Origin: Clostridia bacterium
GTDB taxonomy: Bacteria; Bacillota; Clostridia; TANB77; CAG-508
NCBI GenBank assembly: GCA_900752095.1
Contig: CAADUD010000035.1
Span: forward strand, 1 to 6,332
DNA length: 6,332 nt
Direction: 5' to 3'
The notes below the pieces were generated by a model that worked only from the letters and a program-made list of their open reading frames with translations, searched no databases and was not told the origin of the DNA. This document shows positions 1 through 6,029 of this stretch, piece after piece. Within the stretch, counting starts at the first letter, position 1, and each line of letters begins with the position of its first letter. The position numbers and the translations under genes are program-made.

Positions 1-688
1 GTTATTTAAGTTATCTTTCAGAAATATGAAAAAGAGCTTTAAAGATTATGCAATTTACTTTTTAACATTAGTATTGGGTGTAGCGATATTTTATATGTTT
101 AACTCTCTAGACAGTCAACAGGCGATGCTACAGGTATCAGAGTCAACAAGAGAAATGATACAATTATTGGTAGAGCTTCTTGGAATGGTTTCAGTATTTA
201 TAGCAATCATATTAGGTTTTCTAATTGTATACGCAAATAATTTTTTGATAAATAGAAGAAAAAGAGAATTTGGCATTTATATGATACTAGGAATGGGAAG
301 AAGGCAGATATCAGGAATTATATTATTAGAGACGATACTAATTGGAATTTTATCGCTTGCAGTTGGAATATTTATAGGTGTATTTGCATCACAATTTATG
401 TCAATATTGGTTGCAAAACTATTTGAAGCAAATATGAGTGAATTTACTTTTGTATTTTCAATGGAAAGCTGCATTAAAACTTGTATCTATTTTGCAGTCA
501 TGTATATAGCAGTTATTATATTTAACATATTAACAATTTCAAGATATAAACTAATCAATTTGTTGACCGCCATAAAGAAAAATGAAAAAGTAAAAATAAA
601 AAATCCTATTATTTCAATACTTGTATTTATCATTGCTTGCCGGAATATTAGGATATGCCTATTATTTGGTAACAGGTGGAGTATATGA
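1..688 (+). pseudogene. BceB/FtsX-type ABC permease, N-terminal part, ends at a frameshift
   Basis: N-terminal third of a bacitracin-export-like (BceB) permease, the membrane subunit of antimicrobial-peptide sensing and resistance ABC transporters. An ATG lies at 26, but the frame is open upstream and reads LFKLSFRN before it, the usual family N-terminus. Base 1 is G followed by that frame, so the true start is probably an ATG whose first two bases lie outside the window (inference). Counting from the ATG at 26, membrane segments fall near residues 9-27, 50-72, 96-130 and 147-170, and a fifth starts at about 194. The stretch RRKREFGIYMILGMGRR (77-93) is the cytoplasmic coupling motif typical of FtsX-like permeases that contact the ATPase. 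After IIAC (about base 640) the frame changes to unrelated residues and stops at TGA 686-688, while the downstream frame continues the same membrane helix. The partner ATPase (BceA type) is not in view and would be expected upstream. Family assignment is firm; the peptide recognised is unknown. Confidence 0.88.
640..641 (+). other. Frameshift site in the permease gene
   Basis: Reading through 635-643 (gct tgc cgg) leaves the permease frame. Dropping one of the two C bases at 640/641 gives gct tgc gga ata tta gga, which reads A-C-G-I-L-G and continues hydrophobic TM5 without a break into Y-A-Y-Y-L-V. A one-base insertion is therefore the most economical explanation. There is no long homopolymer or slippery heptamer here, so programmed frameshifting is unlikely. 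The exact base is inferred; any +1 event in about 632-645 would give nearly the same result. Confidence 0.75.
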
Positions 689-2084
689 ATTACGAACAGC
701 AGATAAATTATTAAAACCAATTTTAATGGGAATAGTTGGAACGGTGGGAATATTCTGGTCTTTATCAGGATTTATATTAAAAATAATACAATCAAGAAAA
801 AGTGTGTATTTAAAAGAAACAAATATGTTTGTATTAAGACAATTAAATAATAAAATTAATACAAATATAGTAAGTATGAGTATAATTTGTCTAATGCTAT
901 TTATGACAATTAGTGTATTATCTAGTAGTTTATCTATAAAGTCAACATTAGATTCACAATTAAATGAATTTACACCTGTTGATATCAACTTGTACAAAAC
1001 AGCATATTTACCAGAAAGTTATGTAAGTTCATATAGTGGAAAGACAATCTATAATACCAAAACACAAATAGAAGATTCAAGGTATCCAGTAAGCTATACA
1101 CTAGAAAGTAATGGATATGATATGAATAGTTTGAAAGACATTGTAGAAATACCAATTTATGCAATACCAGAATGGACTATGAAAAAAAGTTTAGGAGATT
1201 ATTTGGAAACTGCAATAGACCAATTTTCAATGCTTGCTTATGATACACCAGAAACTGTAATAAAAATTTCAGATTATAACAAAATTGCAGCACTATATGG
1301 AAACGAACAATATAACTTGAATGATGATGAATATATGGTTCTTTGTGATTTTGATCAAATGATAAATATAAGAAATGAAGCATTAAAACAAAAACCGAAT
1401 ATAGAAATGAATGGAAAAATATATCATGCAAAATATAATGAATGTAAAGATGGATTTGTATTTATGAGCACAAGCAATATGAATTCAGGTATTATATTAG
1501 TACCAGATAGTTTTGAAGTAAAGCAAGAAAATACTGAACAATTCTTTTTAGCCGGAAACTATAATGCAGAAACAGAAGAAGGAAAAATAGAATTGAATAA
1601 TGTTATTGCAGGTGAAGTTGATAGTGAGTTATTTGACAATTTATCAGAAAAAGGAATAAATCTTGAAGGGACAACAAAAATAAGTTTAATAGAGGCAAGT
1701 AAAGGGTTATCAACAATTATCATCTTTATAGCAATTTATTTAGGCATTGTGTTCTTAATTGCAAGTTCTGCTATTTTAGCATTAAAACAACTTACAGAAA
1801 GTTCTGATAATAAACAAAGATATACAATACTTCGAAAAATTGGTTGTGATGAAAAAATGATAAATAGAGCTCTATTTAGACAAATATTTATATTTTTTAT
1901 GATGCCTTTGGCTTTAGCAATCATACATTCAATATTTGGAATTAAATTTATATTGTCAATGCTTGCAGCATTAGCATCACCAGATGAACTACTACCTTCA
2001 ATAATTGTAACAGCAGTAATCATTGGAGCAATTTATGGACTATATTTTTTAGCAACATATTTTGGAAGTAAAAACATAATTAAA

Positions 2085-2091
2085 GAGGAGG
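2085..2091 (+). promoter_or_regulatory. Ribosome-binding site for the YxeA-family gene, inside the permease end
   Basis: GAGGAGG lies 7 bases before the ATG at 2099 and overlaps the last codons of the permease, whose TAA is at 2094-2096. Only two bases separate stop and start. This suggests one transcript and translational coupling. If the permease is truly frameshifted, ribosomes would stop at 688 and coupling would be lost, so expression of the small gene would depend on this site alone. Confidence 0.75.
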
Positions 2092-2098
2092 AATAAAA

Positions 2099-2452
2099 AT
2101 GGAGAGTTTTAAAGAAAAATTACCAATTATAATAGTAGCAATTATTATGATAGCTTTCATAGCTGGAGCATACTATCTTTTAGTAATACATAAAGATTTA
2201 TATTATACACAAATTGATAATACAAAAATACAAGAAGTTACTTCATCAGGAGATATGAAATACGAATATACACTAATAGCATATAACAAAAATGGAAAAG
2301 AAAAAGAAGTTAAATTTAAAACAAGTAGAGAATTAAGAGAGGATGCTTATTTAGAGCTAGAAGTAATGCAAATAAGGGGAGTTGTAAATTGGAAAGAAGT
2401 ACAAGCAAATGAATTACCAAGTGATGTTAAAACAGCAATGAATATAGAATAA
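2099..2452 (+). CDS. YxeA-family (DUF1093) small membrane-anchored protein
   Basis: A 117-residue protein of the YxeA/DUF1093 family, whose usual length is about 110-120. Residues 9-28 form one N-terminal hydrophobic segment after a short charged start, acting as a signal anchor or uncleaved signal. No lipobox cysteine is visible, so the rest is predicted to sit outside the membrane. Family hallmarks are YYTQIDN (35-41), YEYTLIAYNKNGKEKEVKF (55-73), SRELREDAYLELEV (76-89), and the ending with WKEVQANELP (98-107). Members fold as a small beta-barrel domain, but no biochemical role is established. In B. subtilis, yxeA lies next to the yxdLM peptide-responsive transporter genes, and the same pairing with a BceB-type permease occurs here two bases upstream. 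I infer an accessory role in that transporter or in the envelope stress response. The start is fixed by a strong Shine-Dalgarno sequence at 2085-2091. Confidence 0.88.
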   Translation: MESFKEKLPIIIVAIIMIAFIAGAYYLLVIHKDLYYTQIDNTKIQEVTSSGDMKYEYTLIAYNKNGKEKEVKFKTSRELREDAYLELEVMQIRGVVNWKEVQANELPSDVKTAMNIE

Positions 2453-2454
2453 TC

Positions 2455-2635
2455 GGAGGAATATAGATACCAAAAAATAGATTTAGCAAAGTAAAGGAAA
2501 AAATAGGTGATGGAAAAATAATAGAAAATAAGTTTTTGACTAAATTGGAATCAAATGAAATATTGAAACAAGTAGAATATATAGTCAGATGGTAGAAATT
2601 TTTATGCTTTTATGATAGTATATCAAATAGTATAG
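2455..2635 (+). pseudogene. Possible degenerate small ORF with an ATA at the start position
   Basis: This stretch between two operons looks partly coding. GGAGGA at 2455-2460 sits 6 bases before ATA 2467-2469, followed by an open frame that begins PKNRFSKVKEKIGDGKI and ends with TAG at 2593-2595 (42 codons before the stop). No ATG, GTG or TTG begins that frame near the ribosome-binding site, so ATA looks like a mutated ATG or a rare non-standard start. Close to the stop, a second frame (from GAT 2588) gives DGRNFYAFMIVYQIV and then TAG at 2633-2635, which could be the continuation after a frameshift. I do not recognise the family. Codon use resembles the neighbours, but in DNA this AT-rich a 43-codon frame can arise by chance. 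It could be a remnant of a longer gene, a live small protein, or nothing. Confidence 0.3.
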
Positions 2636-2660
2636 AAATGAAAATAGAGAGGGAATAATT

Positions 2661-3362
2661 ATGAAATTAGTAGTAAAAAACTTAAAAAAGAAATTCGAGA
2701 AAAAAGAAGTATTAAACGACATAAATTTTGAATTTCAAAAAGGAAAAATATATGGACTACTTGGAAGAAATGGAGCAGGTAAAACAACATTTTTTAACTG
2801 TTTAAATGAAGATTTAGAAATAGATGCAGGAGAATTTTTTATAGAAGATAGTGGAAAACAAAGAAAAATGGAAGCAGAAGACATAGGGTATGTTTTATCA
2901 ACTCCAAATGTTCCAGAATTTTTAACAGCTAGAGAGTTCCTAAAATTTTTTATAGATATAAATAAAAAAAGAATAAAAAATGAAAGAACAATAGACGAAT
3001 ATTTTGACTTTATGAAAATTGAAGAAGAAGATAGAGATAGATTACTAAAAGATTATTCTCATGGAATGAAAAATAAAATGCAAATGCTTGTTAATATAAT
3101 AGCAAACCCAAATGTATTACTACTAGATGAACCTTTAACATCTTTTGATGTTGTAGTTGCAGAAGAAATGAAACAAATGTTAAAAGAAATAAAAAAAGAT
3201 CATATTATTATATTTTCAACACATATAATGGAACTTGCACTAGATTTATGTGATGATATAGTTATTTTGAATAAAGGAATATTAGAAGAAATAAACAAAA
3301 ATAATTTGGATAATGAACATTTAAAAGATAAAATAATAGATGCACTAAGGGAGGAAAACTAA
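2661..3362 (+). CDS. ABC transporter ATP-binding protein (exporter type)
   Basis: A 233-residue cytoplasmic ATPase subunit that would drive export through the permease encoded next. Walker A is GRNGAGKT (35-42, with K41), Walker B is LLLDEP (153-158, with E157 as presumed catalytic base), the D-loop is SFD (161-163), and the switch histidine is H188 in FSTHIME. Two motifs depart from the textbook form. The Q-loop glutamine position reads S80 in GYVLSTP, and the signature is YSHGM (132-136) instead of LSGGQ. The LT-x-REFL stretch after the Q-loop (89-94) is typical of CcmA/drug- and bacteriocin-type ATPases. The length is normal for a single nucleotide-binding domain and there is no fused membrane part. 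GAGAGGG at 2647-2653 lies 7 bases before ATG, fixing the start. The stop is one base from the permease start, indicating a two-gene unit. The substrate is unknown. Confidence 0.93.
   Translation: MKLVVKNLKKKFEKKEVLNDINFEFQKGKIYGLLGRNGAGKTTFFNCLNEDLEIDAGEFFIEDSGKQRKMEAEDIGYVLSTPNVPEFLTAREFLKFFIDINKKRIKNERTIDEYFDFMKIEEEDRDRLLKDYSHGMKNKMQMLVNIIANPNVLLLDEPLTSFDVVVAEEMKQMLKEIKKDHIIIFSTHIMELALDLCDDIVILNKGILEEINKNNLDNEHLKDKIIDALREEN
3347..3354 (+). promoter_or_regulatory. Ribosome-binding site for the ABC permease
   Basis: AAGGGAGG lies 9 bases before ATG 3364 and within the last codons of the ATPase gene, whose TAA is at 3360-3362. The one-base gap between genes and the embedded site indicate coupled translation of the ATPase and permease. 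Confidence 0.75.
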
Positions 3363-3363
3363 A

Positions 3364-4941
3364 ATGCTAAAAACATTTATCATTTCCTTTAAATTGCAAA
3401 ACACATATAGAACAAACAGTATTATATATTCTATAAAACAATTACCTATTATAAGAAAAATATTACCAAATAGCTTATATGAAAACAAAGGATTAAAGAT
3501 ATTTGCAAATATTATAAGTATTTTATGGGAAATCATAAACATATTTATTGGAAAAATTTTATATATTGCAGCAATGATATTTATGCCTTTATCTTGGTAT
3601 GAAACCAATCAAGCAGATACATTTATACATTTATTTACATTTCTAACATTTGCAGGTGGGGTTTTAAATACCTATATGTTAAATCCTACAAAAGATAAAT
3701 ATTATGCGATTATTCTAATGAATATAAATGCTAGAAAATATGGTTTATCCAATTATTATTACCAATTATTAAAATTGGTAATCGGATTCCTACCATTTAC
3801 GATACTTTTCGGATCGATAATAAGTGTACCCCTATGGGCACAAATATTATTGCCATTCTTTGTTTTAGCAGTAAAGTTAAGTGTAATGAATTTTTGTATA
3901 TATCGATTTAAAAAGACAAAAAAAGTAGAAAATGAGAATTTGCCAACAAAATTTGTATGGAGCTTTGTAGGAGTATGTTTATTACTTGCTTATGGATTAC
4001 CTTTTATGGGAATAACAATAAATATTATCATTTTCTTATGCATTTTTCTAATTGCTATACTACTTGGAATATATAGTTTAGTAAAAATACATAATTTCAA
4101 AGATTACAGAAAAATGTATAAGCAAGTATTAACAGAGTCTAATGTATATATGCAAGAAAAAACAAATGGAACACAGGCGATGAAAGATAATAGCTTAAAA
4201 CAAATAGAATTAGATGCAAAATATACAAGTAATAAAACAGGATTTGCATATTTCCATGATTTATTTGTAAAAAGACATAGAAAGATATTAACCAGAGCAG
4301 TAAAGAAACAGTCAATTGTTATTATACTAATATTTATAGCAATAATTATTGGAATTGCAGTAAATGATAATTTTAAAAGTAAAACAAATGAAATATTGCT
4401 TGTATATTTACCATATTTTGTTTTTATAATGTACTGTATAAATAGAAGTTCATCAGTAACTCAAGCTATGTTTATGAACTGCGACCATAGTATGTTAACA
4501 TATAGAATATATAGAACTCCACAAGTAATACTTGGTATATTTAAAGAAAGACTAAAAACATTAATAACAATAAATCTAATGCCAGCAGTTCTGATTGGCG
4601 GAGGACTAACATTATTATTATATTTATCTGGTGGAACAGAAAACCTTATGAATTATGTTATTCTATTTGTATCAATTATAGCAATGAGTATATTCTTTTC
4701 AGTTCATTATTTGGTGATGTATTATTTACTACAACCATATAATGTTAGTACAGAAATGAAAAGTAGCACATATAAAATCGTTCAAGGGTTAACTTATATT
4801 GTTTGTTGGTATATGATACAAATTAGATTACCTATATTATCTTTTGGTATAACTGCAATTATTTTTTGTATAACATATTGCCTTATTTCATTAGTTTTGG
4901 CATATAAATATGCACCTAAAACATTTAAATTAAGAGTATAA
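3364..4941 (+). CDS. ABC exporter permease, polytopic membrane protein
   Basis: A 525-residue membrane protein that pairs with the ATPase just upstream. About 11-12 hydrophobic segments are visible, near residues 47-76, 87-106, 133-154, 157-180, 198-216, 219-241, 317-333, 344-360, 402-421, 427-456, 471-488 and 490-514. A hydrophilic cytoplasmic stretch at about 242-316 splits the protein into two halves. A conspicuous motif, NCDHSMLTYRIYR (372-384), followed by FKERL (393-397), lies between TM segments and resembles a conserved motif I associate with uncharacterised Clostridia permeases next to this ATPase type. I see no FtsX large extracellular loop and no protease or peptide-binding domain, so it is distinct from the BceB permease at the window start. 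Two identical or two different subunits could be needed; with 11-12 helices one copy may suffice. The function is inferred to be export of a peptide, lipid or drug; the substrate cannot be read. Confidence 0.85.
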   Translation: MLKTFIISFKLQNTYRTNSIIYSIKQLPIIRKILPNSLYENKGLKIFANIISILWEIINIFIGKILYIAAMIFMPLSWYETNQADTFIHLFTFLTFAGGVLNTYMLNPTKDKYYAIILMNINARKYGLSNYYYQLLKLVIGFLPFTILFGSIISVPLWAQILLPFFVLAVKLSVMNFCIYRFKKTKKVENENLPTKFVWSFVGVCLLLAYGLPFMGITINIIIFLCIFLIAILLGIYSLVKIHNFKDYRKMYKQVLTESNVYMQEKTNGTQAMKDNSLKQIELDAKYTSNKTGFAYFHDLFVKRHRKILTRAVKKQSIVIILIFIAIIIGIAVNDNFKSKTNEILLVYLPYFVFIMYCINRSSSVTQAMFMNCDHSMLTYRIYRTPQVILGIFKERLKTLITINLMPAVLIGGGLTLLLYLSGGTENLMNYVILFVSIIAMSIFFSVHYLVMYYLLQPYNVSTEMKSSTYKIVQGLTYIVCWYMIQIRLPILSFGITAIIFCITYCLISLVLAYKYAPKTFKLRV

Positions 4942-4957
4942 ATCTTTTAGAAAAAAG

Positions 4958-4963
4958 TATAAT
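4958..4963 (+). promoter_or_regulatory. Weak -10-like element before the acetyltransferase gene
   Basis: A perfect TATAAT occurs in the 55-base gap after the permease stop, 33 bases before the next start. No recognisable TTGACA-like -35 lies 16-18 bases upstream (the region reads agtata), and AT-rich spacers produce this hexamer by chance. No terminator hairpin is visible in the gap either, so read-through from the ABC genes is equally possible. Confidence 0.2.
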
Positions 4964-4996
4964 AAATACAAAAATAATTTAATAAGGAGAAAATTA

Positions 4997-5557
4997 ATGG
5001 TACAAAAAGCTAATTTACAAAAAGCAGTTGAAATATATCAATATATGGAGAGGGACTTTTCCGAAAATGAAATACCAGATTATCAAAGATATTTAAAACT
5101 TACAAAAGAAAATATTCATAATGTGTATGTATATAAAGAAAATGGACAAGAAATAGCATATTTTATTACCATAGAGAAAGAAGAAAAAGTTTTAATTACT
5201 CATTTAGCTGTTATAGAAGACTATAGAGGCAAAGGTATGGGAAAAAGATTATTAGAAGCAATTAAAACCTTTTTAGGTAATAAAAAGATGCTAATGGTAG
5301 AAGTAGAAACAGAAAAAAATGCCAAAAATGAACAAGAACTTACTATAATTGAAAGAAGAATACGTTATTATTTAAAAGCAGGTTTTAGAAAATGTGAAGG
5401 AATAGAATATAGATTATTTGATATGGATTATTATATCTTAATCTATAGCACATTTATTAATGAAATATCTGATAAAGAAGTAAAACAAACAATAGAAGCT
5501 ATTTATGAGGGATTGTTTCCGAAAAAGAATTTAATAATTAATGAGATAGAAAATTAG
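4997..5557 (+). CDS. GNAT-family N-acetyltransferase
   Basis: A 186-residue soluble enzyme predicted to transfer an acetyl group from acetyl-CoA to an amine. The acetyl-CoA pyrophosphate loop is RGKGMG (77-82, the R-x-x-G-x-G motif) following the beta-4 strand VLITHLAVIED (65-75). The C-terminal YYLKAGFRK (124-132) matches the usual Y-x-x-x-GF motif of the fold. An Arg/Glu-rich helix, ELTIIERRIRYY, precedes it at 114-125. The first 60 residues form the expected N-terminal helix and first strands, and about 45 residues after the GF motif extend beyond the core domain. AAGGAGA at 4984-4990 places the ATG at 4997. The gene is 55 bases after the exporter and may be co-transcribed, but no sequence feature ties the substrate to the exporter. 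The TAG at 5555 is followed in the same frame by 36 more sense codons that belong to an insertion-sequence relic, so the C-terminus could have been shortened or altered by that event. Confidence 0.88.
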   Translation: MVQKANLQKAVEIYQYMERDFSENEIPDYQRYLKLTKENIHNVYVYKENGQEIAYFITIEKEEKVLITHLAVIEDYRGKGMGKRLLEAIKTFLGNKKMLMVEVETEKNAKNEQELTIIERRIRYYLKAGFRKCEGIEYRLFDMDYYILIYSTFINEISDKEVKQTIEAIYEGLFPKKNLIINEIEN

Positions 5558-5572
5558 ATAAAATTTAATTTT

Positions 5573-5915
5573 GCAATTGATATTATTGGCACTTTCTTTG
5601 AAAAACAAATAGATAAATCAATGTATGCAAGAGAAAATTCACTAGAGGATATAAAAGAAACAATTTGAGAAGTATATTCAATAGAATTAAGTGAGGAAAC
5701 ATTAAGTAATATGACAAAATCAGTTAGTGAAGAAGTTGAAAAATAGCAAAATAGGAAGTTAGAAAGATGTTATCATTTTGCGGTATGTAGATTGTATAGA
5801 TTGCTCTGTTAAAGAAGATTTAAGAAGTATAAAGAAGCAATTTATGTAGTATTAAGAATTGATTCAAAAGGCATAAAAGATGTACTTGGTATATGTGGTC
5901 TAAGTAGATTCAAAG
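5573..5915 (+). pseudogene. Degenerate, truncated IS256-family transposase
   Basis: A relic of a mutator-type (Transposase_mut) transposase. In one frame from 5597 the text reads FEKQIDKSMYAREN, LEDIKETI, a TGA at 5666, then EVYSIELSEETLSNMTKSV, a TAG at 5744 where the family has the W of WQNR, and QNRKLERCY. In the next frame, from 5787, it reads VDCIDCSVKEDLRSIKK, where GAT 5790-5792 should be the first catalytic Asp. From 5837 it returns to AIYVVLRIDSKGIKDVLGI. These blocks, in this order, are the central part of IS256-type transposases. At least two internal stops and two frameshifts make it dead. The N-terminal DNA-binding part and the C-terminal part with the later acidic residues are missing. 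GTF near 5588-5596 may be a trace of the GxFEP motif, implying a further internal deletion (speculative). No homologous reading is seen after about 5905. Confidence 0.82.
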
Positions 5916-5938
5916 TTGAGAACAAATTATTGCATAAA

Positions 5939-5959
5939 ATTTTACACTTAGGGTAAAAT
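5939..5959. repeat. Short perfect inverted repeat after the transposase relic
   Basis: ATTTTAC (5939-5945) and GTAAAAT (5953-5959) are exact reverse complements separated by 7 bases. The stem is AT-rich and no T-run follows on the + strand, so it would be a poor terminator in that direction. TTTTACAC at 5940-5947 resembles the inner part of the terminal repeat of some IS256-group elements, and its position just past the transposase relic would fit a right end. The matching left end is not recognisable, so this identity is tentative. Confidence 0.35.
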
Positions 5960-5970
5960 AAAAATAAGTC

Positions 5971-5999
5971 TTGTATTTTTTGATAAAGTATGGTAGACT
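5971..5999 (+). promoter_or_regulatory. Candidate sigma-A promoter of the DUF4358 gene
   Basis: TTGTAT at 5971-5976 as -35 and TAGACT at 5994-5999 as -10, with a 17-base spacer. TGG directly before the -10 gives an extended -10 (TGn) that would compensate for imperfect hexamers. Transcription would begin at about 6006, leaving a leader of about 24 bases that contains the ribosome-binding site AAAGGGGA at 6016-6023. An alternative -35, TTGATA at 5980-5985, has no fitting -10. The call rests on spacing and position only. Confidence 0.45.
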
Positions 6000-6029
6000 A
6001 AGCTAGCAAAAAAAGAAAGGGGATTAAAA

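Larger units (their letters stand above)
621..2096 (+). pseudogene. BceB/FtsX-type ABC permease, C-terminal part after the frameshift
   Basis: Continuation of the permease in the next frame. The frame is open from TTG 621, but no ribosome-binding site precedes it, so this is not a separate gene. Homology-like content resumes in mid-helix at GILGYAYYLV (from about 642). Numbered from 621, it holds the rest of TM5, TM6 (31-54), TM7 (84-104), a large extracytoplasmic domain of about 250 residues (109-360), then TM8 (363-388), TM9 (417-440) and TM10 (459-481). Ten helices with one large loop between TM7 and TM8 is the BceB layout, the loop being the peptide-sensing domain in studied members. A second cytoplasmic coupling stretch, RYTILRKIGCDEKMI, lies at 400-414. 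Deleting one C at 640/641 joins both parts into about 698 residues, slightly longer than B. subtilis BceB. The end, with KEEE and TAA at 2094, contains the ribosome-binding site of the next gene. It could be a real null mutation or a sequencing error. Confidence 0.88.

Noticed and set aside
277..474. Minus-strand open frames at 277-474, 487-720, 662-997, 1177-1431, 1736-2023 and 3345-3608
   Set aside because: All lie opposite strongly coding + strand genes, have no ribosome-binding sites, and their translations look like antisense of membrane-protein codons.
600..690. Programmed ribosomal frameshifting in the permease gene
   Set aside because: No slippery heptamer, homopolymer run or downstream stem-loop is seen around 630-650; a one-base insertion is simpler and BceB permeases are not known to use frameshifting.
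2536..2566. TTGACT at 2536-2541 as the -35 of a promoter for the ABC exporter
   Set aside because: No TATAAT-like hexamer lies at 16-18 bases spacing, and the hexamer sits inside a possible former reading frame; too weak to list.
2661..4941. The second ABC pair as the missing ATPase partner or a lantibiotic-immunity set with a peptide gene
   Set aside because: The ATPase is one base from its own permease, its motifs differ from BceA-type ATPases, and no leader peptide, modification enzyme or two-component regulator is present in the window.
4942..4996. Terminator between the exporter and the acetyltransferase gene
   Set aside because: The gap is nearly all A and T with no stem-forming complementary segments followed by a T-run.
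5666..5746. TGA and TAG inside the transposase frame as recoded sense codons
   Set aside because: The same region also needs two frameshifts, and genuine genes here use TGG for Trp and end with TAA or TAG. Decay explains everything without a changed code.
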